A DNA stretch of 64,000 bases, taken from Fluviispira sanaruensis (GTDB lineage: Bacteria; Bdellovibrionota_B; Oligoflexia; Silvanigrellales; Silvanigrellaceae). Numbering within the stretch: the first letter of the stretch is position 1; each line of letters opens with the position of its first letter. The notes beneath the pieces were generated by a model that did not search any database, had not been told where the DNA came from, and worked only from the letters and a program-made list of their open reading frames with translations. Shown here in pieces: positions 49,741-58,346 of the stretch. The position numbers were made by a program, and so were the translations under genes. The DNA is taken from positions 3,332,501 through 3,396,500 of the forward strand of contig NZ_AP019368.1 of the NCBI RefSeq assembly GCF_004295685.1, read 5' to 3'.

Positions 49741-51717
49741 TTATGCTTTCGTTTTTTGTCCTGCAAATTGAATACCTAAACCTTTGAGTTTCACGTTAGC
49801 ACTGTGCAAGCCAGAATTTATAATCTTAACTTTCCAGACGCCTTTACTATTTTCTCCATAAAACGCATTGCTTTGGATTGGCATATTTTTTAAATTGCCT
49901 TTATTAGAAAATGCATTGCCGATATTCCAGATAATACTCTTTGTCCCACTTGGAGAAGTTAATTCAATTCCAACATCTCCAATATAACTACTATCAATCG
50001 AGACAAAAAGACGGACAGAATCTAAGGTTAGATTTTGTGCACTCCGTACAGTTGGTAATGAAACCGTGTAAGAATTTTGCACGCCTTGTTTAATTTCTGT
50101 ATTGAAACCAATTGTTTTTAGCGCTGACTCTCGAGGTATCTCAACATATTGTCCTAAACTGCCTAGCTTATATTTCTTTGCTAACTTAACAGCTTCAGCA
50201 ACATTTACGCGACCAAATCCGTAGTAATTTGAGAAATGAAAACCAGCCGCATTATTTACCCAACCTTGTTCTGCTTGGTACTCACCATCAGCAAGTTTGA
50301 CTTTTACACCTTCAAAATATGGATCAACTTTTGTTGCTGTTTTAGCAAGAATGTATTTAACATCTCGCCATGTTAATTTTGGATTTGCTTCTAAAATAAG
50401 TGCAATACTTCCAGAAGTAACAGGTGTTGCAGATGATGTTCCATTCATGGTATTTGTGTAATCGTAACTTTCGTTTTCTTCGACCAATCCTGCATTAAAA
50501 GTATTTCGTATATCTAAGATTTCTTCTGCTATGTTTAAATTAATTTTTTTACTCATTCCACTAGCAGAACCGGACATATCTGTAGTTACAATTGCTGGAT
50601 CTCCAGCTGTTGCTCTTTTCTTTGACCAGTCAAAAGCAATGCCTAATCTGCTAAATTGCTCACTAAGCCAGTCTTTATCAAAACCAAATTCTCCACCAGG
50701 TGCGCTAATCCACAAAGATGAGCCTGTCGTAGAATAACTAGTCTTTACACCATTGGCATTTAATGCTCCGACAGTTATTACTTCTGGCAATGAATTATCT
50801 GTATTCATATTTGAATTTTGACATGAAACATTTAATTCCAACGCTGTTTTACATGCAGAGAGATAAGGTTCTTCATTTCCTAATTTATAAAAACCATTTC
50901 CTGCAGCTTTTACATAAAGTGCACCTTTTCCATCTCTTAGATTTTTTACACCATAGCGATAAGCAGTGAGTGAACCATTTGTAACAAAATCATCTGAACT
51001 GATTTGTGAGATATTATTATCACCATAACTCATACTAAAAATATGGTTTTTATTTGACTCTTCAGAGCCACCCAAGGAGTCGACAAAGTTTTGGAAAGTC
51101 TGAACATTATCTTCTTGCTGGATAATATTATATCCAGTTAAAAAGGCGCGGGGAGCAACGCCAGATCCGCCATAACCTAAATTACTGCGCATACCAATAA
51201 TTCCTGCAACCATCGTCCCATGATCGTCTTTATCTTGTGCTATAGGTGAAGGATCGTGCTTTTGGAGTCTGTTTTCTCTGAAATTTAATGATATTGGCAG
51301 CTCCTGACTGTTTCTATCATTTCTTACCACATTGTCTTTTAATGAACGATGCTTTATTTCAAGCCCAGTATCAACAACAGCTACGTTAACTCCATAACCA
51401 CTGAGACAATCTTCTTTCAATACGCTTGCGACATTTATATCTTCGCCAGAAACTCCAGGATTGGATGCGAATGCTTTTTGCCCCGTATTCTTTAAATGCC
51501 ATTGGTATTTACCTAGGGGATTTAATTTTTCATTTGCTAAATCTGTACAAAACTTTGGAGACTTTAATTCTGAGATATCATTCTCAACATCAAGTGATTC
51601 AGATCTATTTGCAAATTGCAGTTCTGCTTGATTGGAACCCTTTCCACACGATGATAGGAAAGAAATAGAAACGACTGATACCGAAAGCAATGCTGTGCAG
51701 TTCTTGTATAAACCCAT
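49741..51717 (-). CDS. Subtilisin-like serine protease lipoprotein with P-like domain (module A)
   Basis: This is a 658-residue paralogue of module B's protease. Lipobox cysteine 24 (SISFLSSC) is followed by a short linker and the same mature entry (KYQWHLKNTGQ), without a cis propeptide. Catalytic residues are Asp116 (VAVVDTGLE), His166 (DHGTMVAG) and Ser428 (NGTSSATP). The C-terminal P-like domain has SYIGDVGIELTSPSGTKSII and FYGENSKGVWKVKIINSG. GGAGTGTTTTT precedes the ATG. It is the first gene of the presumed four-gene unit. Lipidation suggests placement on the outer face of a membrane. Confidence 0.9.
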   Translation of the reverse strand: MGLYKNCTALLSVSVVSISFLSSCGKGSNQAELQFANRSESLDVENDISELKSPKFCTDLANEKLNPLGKYQWHLKNTGQKAFASNPGVSGEDINVASVLKEDCLSGYGVNVAVVDTGLEIKHRSLKDNVVRNDRNSQELPISLNFRENRLQKHDPSPIAQDKDDHGTMVAGIIGMRSNLGYGGSGVAPRAFLTGYNIIQQEDNVQTFQNFVDSLGGSEESNKNHIFSMSYGDNNISQISSDDFVTNGSLTAYRYGVKNLRDGKGALYVKAAGNGFYKLGNEEPYLSACKTALELNVSCQNSNMNTDNSLPEVITVGALNANGVKTSYSTTGSSLWISAPGGEFGFDKDWLSEQFSRLGIAFDWSKKRATAGDPAIVTTDMSGSASGMSKKINLNIAEEILDIRNTFNAGLVEENESYDYTNTMNGTSSATPVTSGSIALILEANPKLTWRDVKYILAKTATKVDPYFEGVKVKLADGEYQAEQGWVNNAAGFHFSNYYGFGRVNVAEAVKLAKKYKLGSLGQYVEIPRESALKTIGFNTEIKQGVQNSYTVSLPTVRSAQNLTLDSVRLFVSIDSSYIGDVGIELTSPSGTKSIIWNIGNAFSNKGNLKNMPIQSNAFYGENSKGVWKVKIINSGLHSANVKLKGLGIQFAGQKTKA

Positions 51718-51865
51718 AAAAACACTCCGTTTTCTGAGAAATATTCATATTATCTAATGTATTGACTGGATAGCCAAAATATAAAAGTTCATACGGTTTG
51801 TCAAATTTTTATGGTTGGTTTTTAAAAGAAATATTTTGAGAGAAATTTGGTGTCCTCAACTACTA

Positions 51866-51876
51866 TAATAGTACAA
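51866..51876 (-). promoter_or_regulatory. Upstream string shared with the lipoprotein gene
   Basis: TTGTACTATTA (minus strand) lies about 150 bases before the first protease gene. The same 11 bases lie at 46100-46110, about 145 bases before the 45003-45956 lipoprotein gene. It could be a shared promoter or operator, but an 11-base match may occur by chance in such A+T-rich DNA. The 334-base gap (51718-52051) holds nothing else identifiable. Confidence 0.25.
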
Positions 51877-52051
51877 TAAATATTGTTAAAAACACAAATG
51901 ACTCTACTCTTTATATTATTAATTTAAAAATAATTAATTTTAATAGATGGGATTTACTTAATAAAAATGGATAAATGCATTGCGAAAACAAAATTAAATG
52001 TGACAATTCATAAATAATATTAAATTAATATATTTTATTTTTTTTTAAAAT

Positions 52052-52672
52052 TTACCAAATTACAAGATCTACTTTCTCATCCCATTGATCAATGGGTAAG
52101 CTATCAAAAATAAATTTTTCTGAGGGTAAGCAAAATACCGTTGTTACATTATTCTTAAATTTATTAAGAAATCTATCATAATAACCGCCTCCGTAGCCAA
52201 GTCGATAACCGTCCTGCGACGCTGCTAAACCTGGAACAAATAACAATAGTGGCGGCTTATTCTCCGAATAAAAAAAGCAATGTTCTTCGCTTTTTTCTTT
52301 TATTCCATATTTATTTTCAATATATTCTGTTTTTCCATCCCCGAATTCAAACCACATTATTTGATTATCTTCTGTTATAGCAGGAAATAGCCAGGTTTCT
52401 GAAGCAAAACAAGCAATATCGAGTTCATTGCGAATTGGAAAATAACAAGCCACCTTAATTTTATTTTCTTGCTCTTTCTTCTTTAATTCTTGCACAGTTA
52501 ATTTTAACAAATCTAATGCCCTAAAAAATTGCCGCGCTCCCCAATCTTGTGGTTTAGAGTTTTCTGCAAGAACTTTTCTTTCTTCGATAAGTATTTTTCT
52601 CAATTCCGTCTTTTTCATTGAAACATCTAAGCTATTTTGATTTGCGGAAAGGATTTGGCTTAAATTTCTCAT
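52052..52672 (-). CDS. 5-formyltetrahydrofolate cyclo-ligase
   Basis: The enzyme converts 5-formyl-THF to 5,10-methenyl-THF. The signature at the C terminus, FVPGLAASQDGYRLGYGGGYYDRFL, is complete. Upstream segments are ELRKILIEERKVL and YFPIRNELD. At 206 residues it is within range. GGAGG lies thirteen bases upstream, a long spacing. A start at 52618 (MKKTELRK...) is possible but lacks a ribosome site. It is divergent from the acidic small gene. Confidence 0.93.
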   Translation of the reverse strand: MRNLSQILSANQNSLDVSMKKTELRKILIEERKVLAENSKPQDWGARQFFRALDLLKLTVQELKKKEQENKIKVACYFPIRNELDIACFASETWLFPAITEDNQIMWFEFGDGKTEYIENKYGIKEKSEEHCFFYSENKPPLLLFVPGLAASQDGYRLGYGGGYYDRFLNKFKNNVTTVFCLPSEKFIFDSLPIDQWDEKVDLVIW

Positions 52673-52745
52673 TTCTGTCTTGTCGCCTCCTTGTAATTAG
52701 AATAACCTAAGTATCGTTTGTTAACCTCTTTCAAGGAGAAATGCC

Positions 52746-53012
52746 ATGGCATTGTCGGATACACTTGTAAAAATGTCACCTGTAAAAGGTGAGTACTATC
52801 TAGTTGAACGCGAGAAAATAGATGATCTCTATCGCAATGCAGGACATGGGGACGAAGATGAAGTTCCTAATTTCATTACTATCGATGGCAAAGAATGTCT
52901 CTTTACCGAAAATTTTATAGAAAAAGATGGTAAAGAATATGAAATCGTCATGGTTGCAAACGGATTTTCTTGGGAAGATATTATTATTTATGATGAAGAT
53001 GAAGATGAATAA
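52746..53012 (+). CDS. Small acidic protein preceding the DNA methyltransferase
   Basis: This 88-residue protein is strongly acidic (about 25 Asp/Glu against about 9 Lys/Arg), ending DEDEDE. AAGGAG lies about eight bases before its ATG. It has no signal peptide or membrane segment and I know no family. The adenine methyltransferase begins eight bases after its stop, so the two are co-transcribed. Acidity would suit a DNA-mimic or binding regulator, but that is speculation. Confidence 0.7.
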   Translation: MALSDTLVKMSPVKGEYYLVEREKIDDLYRNAGHGDEDEVPNFITIDGKECLFTENFIEKDGKEYEIVMVANGFSWEDIIIYDEDEDE

Positions 53013-53020
53013 TTTATAAC

Positions 53021-54280
53021 ATGGTAGCTACTCTTTCTTTTTTAGGCAAAGAACTGGCAGCAAACCTTGCTATTGAAAAACCCCTACATGTCTATCATGA
53101 ATTGGGGTCTTCTATTCTTTTATCTCAAAATATTATTTTAAATAATAATATCCTCATCCGTAGTGAAAATCTTGAAGCACTTAAATTTCTACATATCTCT
53201 CATACCAAATTTAATATTATTTATATAGATCCTCCATATAATACAGGATTAAAATTAACTTATAAAGATAATTTTAAATCTCCTTTAGAAAATCAGGATG
53301 CTTGGCTTTGCATGATTTATCCACGTATTATTTTAGCACATAAAATTTTGCAGGAGAATGGTGTTATTTTTGTTTCAATAGATGATCGTGAAAATGCAAA
53401 TTTAACAATCTTAATGCGTGAAGTTTTTGGTATCAATAATCATATTGGCACTATTAAGTGGCGCAAAAAAAATAAGCCCTCATTCTTGGATAAACATTTA
53501 GGGAGCGTCATTGAATATATTCTTGTTTTTGCAAAAAATAAGAAAAAATTATTGAAATTAGTTGGAGAAAAAAGCACTGAAATAAGCCGCCCTGTACTCA
53601 ATTTTACCAACCCAATTTCAAACCGCATCTTACTTGCCGGAACAAAAGCCAAATGTAAAGATGGGGTTTATCCAAAAGGGATGTACACAAATCGCACTCT
53701 CAGTTTAGAACTAAAACAAGAAGCTGTGATTAAAAATGGAACACTATTACAAAGCACTGAAGTCAGCGGTAAATTCAGAGTATCCCAAGAAATTCTTGAC
53801 AAAAGTGTTTTTATTACAAAAACTTTTGGCTTAAGAAGAAGTATTCTTGAAAGTGAACAGGTACAGAGGCACGCTACAGATGACGCCACCCTCAATTTTG
53901 AAAGCAATGAAGATGCTGAAACGCAACTAAAATCTTTATTCAACGGAGAAAAAGTCTTTGACTTTCCAAAACCTGTTGGACTTTTAAAACATCTCATATC
54001 TATGTATCAAACAGAAAATGAAAATGAAAAAATTCTCTGCCTTGATTTCTTTGCTGGCAGTGCAACTCTTGCCCAAGCTGTCTATGATTTGAATTTTATA
54101 AAACAAAATAAATATTTATTTTGTTGTGTACAAAGTGATGAAAAAATAAATAAATCTGTAAATTATAACGGTTTACACACAGTCGCTGATATAGCACAAC
54201 AACGCATAAAAGCTATTGAAGAGAAGTACAAAATTTTTCCTAGATGCAAAATTTTCACAACAAAAAGTCAAAAAAATTAA
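53021..54280 (+). CDS. Site-specific DNA methyltransferase, adenine type, orphan
   Basis: The catalytic motif IYIDPPYNTG is followed, toward the C terminus, by the SAM-binding segment LDFFAGSATLAQAVYDL; this order places it in the beta class, like type III Mod subunits. The intervening part (GTIKWRKKNKPSFLDKHLGS and REVFGINNHIG) also fits Mod proteins. At 419 residues it is shorter than many type III Mod chains. No restriction helicase (Res) or endonuclease lies beside it, so it looks orphan. The recognised site is not readable from sequence. It is preceded by a small acidic gene. Confidence 0.87.
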   Translation: MVATLSFLGKELAANLAIEKPLHVYHELGSSILLSQNIILNNNILIRSENLEALKFLHISHTKFNIIYIDPPYNTGLKLTYKDNFKSPLENQDAWLCMIYPRIILAHKILQENGVIFVSIDDRENANLTILMREVFGINNHIGTIKWRKKNKPSFLDKHLGSVIEYILVFAKNKKKLLKLVGEKSTEISRPVLNFTNPISNRILLAGTKAKCKDGVYPKGMYTNRTLSLELKQEAVIKNGTLLQSTEVSGKFRVSQEILDKSVFITKTFGLRRSILESEQVQRHATDDATLNFESNEDAETQLKSLFNGEKVFDFPKPVGLLKHLISMYQTENENEKILCLDFFAGSATLAQAVYDLNFIKQNKYLFCCVQSDEKINKSVNYNGLHTVADIAQQRIKAIEEKYKIFPRCKIFTTKSQKN

Positions 54281-54358
54281 TACTTATTATTGATATTAAA
54301 GAATTATTAATTCAAAATATATCTCAGCGATAGAATTTACGTATTTGAAGGGAAAAAA

Positions 54359-54664
54359 ATGCTTTTTTCAAGGCTTATAAATATAAATTGTCTTATATAC
54401 TCTTTATCTATAATAAGTTTAATTTGCTCATGGAAGAGCTTTTCTCAACCATTAGATGATCAAAGAAAATCAATAAAAATTGAAGGTGAACCAGAAGGAG
54501 CTGATGTTTCTGATATCCCCCTATCTCCTTTCGAATATGATTTTGATTCTTTCAATACAGGCTTTATGCCAGAAAAAGAACTAATTAATTTATTAGACAG
54601 ACCAGAAGAGTTAACAGGAATGTCACAAAAAGAATTATCATTAGAATTTGATATGAAAAAATAA
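54359..54664 (+). CDS. Small exported acidic protein leading the ExbB-like cassette
   Basis: The 101-residue protein starts with a hydrophobic signal (INCLIYSLSIISLICSWKSF, cleavage near SFSQ). The remainder is acidic (EGEPEGADVSDIPLSPFEYDFD and LLDRPEELTGMSQKELSLEF). Family unknown. It is followed nine bases later by the ExbB-like gene, so it is probably part of that membrane complex's operon. Confidence 0.65.
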   Translation: MLFSRLININCLIYSLSIISLICSWKSFSQPLDDQRKSIKIEGEPEGADVSDIPLSPFEYDFDSFNTGFMPEKELINLLDRPEELTGMSQKELSLEFDMKK

Positions 54665-54673
54665 GGGGTTTTT

Positions 54674-55495
54674 ATGTTAAATGATATATTTATGATGTAT
54701 CGGAATGGTGAAGTCATCCCTTATGTACTACTCGCAATTGTTGCTGTTGGATATATAATCATCTTCGAAAAATTTATTGTTCTTCAATTTGTTTACCGCA
54801 TAAATTTTGAAAAATACAATACACAAATGAAAAAAATGCTCACTGCAAATGATATGGAAAGAGCTAGAAATTTTAGTCGTGCAACTTCGAGAACGACTGT
54901 CCCCATGCTTGCTATCAAAGCTATCGATGCTTATGAAACCGATCCCATGCGTGTTCGTTCTGCAGTCTCTGAAGAGAGCTTAAGATTTTTCCCACGCATA
55001 CGTAGACGTATCAACCAACTACCGAATTTAGCAGCCACCTGTGTGCTTTTAGGCGCCATTGCCGCAGTTCAGGGAATTTGGGGTTCATTTCATATGGTCG
55101 AAGGTCTTGAGCTCGGAATAAAAAGCTTTGCCTTTTCTTCTGGACTTTCCCATGCATTGTTACCTTTGACTATCTCCCTCGTGTCAGCTGTTGTCCTTAT
55201 GTTACCTTTTGGAATTTTGGACGCAATTGCTTGGAGACTTGAAGCAGAAATGGAACACAGTTTATGTGTAATTCTTAATATTCTATCACCAGAAATGCAA
55301 CCAATGTTTGCGGGTGGTGGTGGTAGCTCATCAAACAATAACAATTCAAATGATGATTCGCAGGGCGGAGGATATTCTCCTTCTTCTGGTGGCATGGATT
55401 CGGATGACGACATGGATGACAAACCAAGGAGAGCAGGAAATGAAAGCGGGGCGGGTAGTCTACAAGAAGTTCCTGACGAAGAAGAAATTATCTAG
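54674..55495 (+). CDS. MotA/TolQ/ExbB-family proton-channel protein with acidic tail
   Basis: Three membrane segments are visible: IPYVLLAIVAVGYIIIFEKF, LAATCVLLGAIAAVQGIWGS and ALLPLTISLVSAVVLMLPFG, the TolQ/ExbB layout. The cytoplasmic loop contains SRTTVPMLAIKAIDAYETDP. After about residue 215 the chain becomes a low-complexity Gly/Ser/Asn and Asp/Glu tail (GGGGSSSNNNNSNDDSQGGG to DEEEII), unusual for the family. The next frame begins 56 bases inside this tail. In Myxococcus, related AglR-type proteins power gliding; here the function is inferred from the neighbouring AgmX-like gene. Confidence 0.85.
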   Translation: MLNDIFMMYRNGEVIPYVLLAIVAVGYIIIFEKFIVLQFVYRINFEKYNTQMKKMLTANDMERARNFSRATSRTTVPMLAIKAIDAYETDPMRVRSAVSEESLRFFPRIRRRINQLPNLAATCVLLGAIAAVQGIWGSFHMVEGLELGIKSFAFSSGLSHALLPLTISLVSAVVLMLPFGILDAIAWRLEAEMEHSLCVILNILSPEMQPMFAGGGGSSSNNNNSNDDSQGGGYSPSSGGMDSDDDMDDKPRRAGNESGAGSLQEVPDEEEII

Positions 55496-56009
55496 CTTTG
55501 GGTGGACACATTGGGGTTTTGCTCTCATTGTGACCGTCGGTCTTGGAATTTTATTTACATTTATAGAACTGGTAAAAATGCATGATAGAAAAGTTGTTTT
55601 TTTTAATATCAGAACTGTAAATACAGAATACTCAAAAACGGAACCCATTAAAAATGAAGCTGTTCTCACAAATAATTCACCTGTTTTTGTATTCTTGAAA
55701 GACAATGTATTATTTGGTTCATTAAAAAGTATAATAGCACCTCAACCAAATGATGATGTACTTATATTAGGCGAAAATTGGAAAGAGGATTTTCTTGAAA
55801 AGATAAGTTTTTACAAAAATAAAAGATTAATATTTCCCGCAAAAGTCTTTGGCATTGTTTTTGAAAGAAGTCTTACTTATGAAAAACATGCAGAAATATT
55901 ACAACAAGCTTTCGAAGTCATAACTCTCGAAAATCAAATTTTAGGAAAATCTCCTTTAAAAAAATCATATCCAGCAATTGTTTTTTTAGATGCAATTAAG
56001 TCTCCATGA
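55440..56009 (+). CDS. ExbD/TolR-position membrane protein (first of two)
   Basis: From ATG 55440 (AAGGAG eight bases upstream, inside the previous gene) it has about 189 residues. A single N-terminal membrane segment (WGFALIVTVGLGILFTFIEL) precedes a periplasmic domain of about 140 residues. Topology and position match ExbD/TolR, but there is no Asp in the membrane segment, and only a Glu lies near its end. Similarity is therefore by topology and position, not by sequence. Overlaps the ExbB-like gene by 56 bases. Confidence 0.65.
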   Translation: MKAGRVVYKKFLTKKKLSSFGWTHWGFALIVTVGLGILFTFIELVKMHDRKVVFFNIRTVNTEYSKTEPIKNEAVLTNNSPVFVFLKDNVLFGSLKSIIAPQPNDDVLILGENWKEDFLEKISFYKNKRLIFPAKVFGIVFERSLTYEKHAEILQQAFEVITLENQILGKSPLKKSYPAIVFLDAIKSP

Positions 56010-56017
56010 GGAAGTAA

Positions 56018-56560
56018 ATGTTTACGAGAGCAACCAAAAAATTTGGAGTTTGGAAAGAAGAAAGAGAGAGCTCTAAAATTTTTTATTTAGTTACATCTCG
56101 TCACTTTTTCTTTTCTCTTGCCATTGCTGCATTTGTAAGCTGGATAATATTTCTTATAACTATTAAAGTTCGTCAAGAATTTTATGTCATGGAATCTACA
56201 ACAAGAACGTTTACAAAATTCAAAAATCTTAAAAAAATAAATCCTGGATTTTATTTTACGGAAAGAAGATCAGCACTTTCTATTTTATTAATTCTAGATA
56301 AAGAATCAGGATTTAAAATTTTTTTTGATACTGGAAAATCTTTTTACCTACCTAAACAAGCAAATGAATTTTTAATGTATCTTGAAGAGCGAAGACAAAA
56401 TATTATGTTAACATCAATGCTCATGCGTATAGAAGATCGTTCCATATCAAGAGTAAAAATATGGTCTGACAACAATGTTTCATTTAAAGATATTCGCTAT
56501 ATTATGAAATTATTTTCACAATATGGTTACGATGATTTTGATTTCGTAGTCGAGAGGTAA
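56018..56560 (+). CDS. ExbD/TolR-position membrane protein (second of two)
   Basis: A 180-residue protein with one membrane segment (FFFSLAIAAFVSWIIFLITI) and a periplasmic domain (SALSILLILDKESGFKIFFD and IEDRSISRVKIWSDNNVSFKDIRYIMKL) whose beta-alpha pattern resembles TolR/ExbD. The membrane segment again lacks Asp. It begins eight bases after the first ExbD-like gene and ends five before the AgmX-like gene. Confidence 0.65.
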   Translation: MFTRATKKFGVWKEERESSKIFYLVTSRHFFFSLAIAAFVSWIIFLITIKVRQEFYVMESTTRTFTKFKNLKKINPGFYFTERRSALSILLILDKESGFKIFFDTGKSFYLPKQANEFLMYLEERRQNIMLTSMLMRIEDRSISRVKIWSDNNVSFKDIRYIMKLFSQYGYDDFDFVVER

Positions 56561-56565
56561 TCTCT

Positions 56566-58335
56566 ATGGCAGGAAATTATTTTAAAGGAATGAAAAGAAA
56601 AAAAATCTTATCGGATAACGCATATCTTCATTTAGTCGTTTTCCAAACCGGATCAATCCAAGTTGAAAAAAAATTGAAAATCTCTTCATTATTCACAAAA
56701 AAAGTAAATATTGGCTCTAAACCAACATGTGATCTATTTATTCCATATGCTCGTACCTTACTTGAAATGTGTATTTTTAAAATTGGCAGAAGTTATGTTG
56801 ATATTATTTTAGATCCACGCTTAGATGGTTTTTTAAATTCAGGTAATAAATATGGAGAATTAAAAGAGTTTACGTCACCGCGCGGATCCTTAGCAAAATT
56901 AACATCAATAGAAGATCCACTTATTGTTCCACTCGAGTATGGATCAAGAGGAACAATACGTTACAGCGGCTTTGACATTGCATTTAAAATAGAAAAAGAG
57001 CAAATACCAAAGAAAATTAATAGTTTAAAAGGCGCTGATAATAATCCATTCGCTTTGCCTCCATATGATGTTTCAATAGAACGTAATGTTATTCCAATTA
57101 GTTTAATCGCTACTGGACTTGCTTTTGTTCCAGTGCTTTTTTGGTTATTAAACGCGCCAATGAAACCCGAAACAGGTCTTATAAATTTACCTGCAGAAGT
57201 GTCTCTCGGTTTTATTGCTCCCGATAATTTACGACTGCTTCCTTTTGTGTTTAAAACACAATATTCTGATGAAAATGCTACTAAACTTGCTGTATTTTGG
57301 GTCAGAGAATTGCAAAAAAGATGGGAATATGCAGAAGATGGAAAAGAATATAAATCCATAATTCCATTTTTAAGTAATGCGCATAAATATATGGACTATG
57401 AAATTCCTTATGAAAATTGGGAAAAAAAGATTTTTGATAACTATAAGAATATTGATCAATCTATTCCATTTTTTACATTGGAAAGATATTATCAATATTT
57501 AAAACCTTATCCTGCATTTTTTACCACACTTTCTGGAAATAATGGTGAATCCCAATATGTTACATTAATAAAGAGAATAAGCCAACTCAAAAAAACAGAT
57601 GCCGCTATTGTTGAATATTTAACCAGTGAACATGAAATATTAAAAGACTATTATGCAAAAGAATTTAATGCTAAAAAAATAGGAATTGTTGAACCTCCTT
57701 CGACAGGTCAAGTACTTGGCCGCCAACCTGCTAAGTCATTTTATACAGAATATCAACAATATAAAGATGCTGAGAGAAATGCATCTATAGCTGAAACATC
57801 AGATTTTAGAAGATCTTTTTATCAGGATATTGAGAAAAATAAAGAAATACTCGAAAAACAATCCTCATTACTATCGACTCCAGTTATTTGGATAACAAAC
57901 ACAAACTTAATTATTCCTGCGAATATTAAAAGAATTTATGATAATGAAAATAAAGAAACAGAATTTGCAAATATGTGGCACAATGCTCTGTATTCCACGG
58001 GTGTTTATAAAATACCAGATCTTCCACCTCCCAAAGCATACGTTGATATAAAAATGGTTGAGTTTGCAATTTTTAATAAAAAAGAAGAATTAAGATCATG
58101 CTATAATACTGTGTTACGCAAAAACCCTGTCTTGCAAGGAAACTTAATATTAAGGTGGCGCATTTTAGAAAGCGGAAAGGCTGCAAATATTGTAGTTTTG
58201 AAATCAAGCATTCAGGATCAGAATCTGTTAACTTGCATCGAGTCTCGGATATCGGTTTGGAATTTTCCTAAACCAAAGAACGGTTCAGTTATTGTCACTT
58301 ACCCATTTCAATTTATTGTGACGCAGAAAAAGTGA
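56566..58335 (+). CDS. AgmX/PglI C-terminal-domain protein, possible FHA-like N terminus
   Basis: The 589-residue protein has an N-terminal region with an FHA-like run (KKVNIGSKPTCDLFIPYART, IILDPRLDGFLNSG), one membrane segment near residue 185 (VIPISLIATGLAFVPVLFWL), a long middle region and a C-terminal AgmX/PglI-type domain (RSCYNTVLRKNPVLQGNLIL, VVLKSSIQDQNLLTCIESRI, FPKPKNG). In Myxococcus such domains link the motor to envelope-spanning gliding proteins. The FHA call is tentative. It directly follows the ExbB/ExbD-like genes and precedes RNase J. Confidence 0.75.
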   Translation: MAGNYFKGMKRKKILSDNAYLHLVVFQTGSIQVEKKLKISSLFTKKVNIGSKPTCDLFIPYARTLLEMCIFKIGRSYVDIILDPRLDGFLNSGNKYGELKEFTSPRGSLAKLTSIEDPLIVPLEYGSRGTIRYSGFDIAFKIEKEQIPKKINSLKGADNNPFALPPYDVSIERNVIPISLIATGLAFVPVLFWLLNAPMKPETGLINLPAEVSLGFIAPDNLRLLPFVFKTQYSDENATKLAVFWVRELQKRWEYAEDGKEYKSIIPFLSNAHKYMDYEIPYENWEKKIFDNYKNIDQSIPFFTLERYYQYLKPYPAFFTTLSGNNGESQYVTLIKRISQLKKTDAAIVEYLTSEHEILKDYYAKEFNAKKIGIVEPPSTGQVLGRQPAKSFYTEYQQYKDAERNASIAETSDFRRSFYQDIEKNKEILEKQSSLLSTPVIWITNTNLIIPANIKRIYDNENKETEFANMWHNALYSTGVYKIPDLPPPKAYVDIKMVEFAIFNKKEELRSCYNTVLRKNPVLQGNLILRWRILESGKAANIVVLKSSIQDQNLLTCIESRISVWNFPKPKNGSVIVTYPFQFIVTQKK

Positions 58336-58346
58336 TTGGAATTTAA

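Larger units (their letters stand above)
46290..51717 (-). repeat. Tandem duplication of a protease-prodomain module
   Basis: Module A is 51717-49015 and module B is 48935-46290. Each consists of a subtilase lipoprotein followed by a prodomain-like protein. The proteases share the lipobox position and long identical stretches (LANEKLNPLGKYQW, SGSLALILEANPKLTWRDVK-like runs), while their partner proteins are much more diverged. The order and strand are the same in both, so they arose by tandem duplication. Confidence 0.8.

Noticed and set aside
53021-54280. Complete type III restriction-modification system
   Set aside because: Only the Mod-like part is present; no Res helicase-nuclease gene is adjacent.
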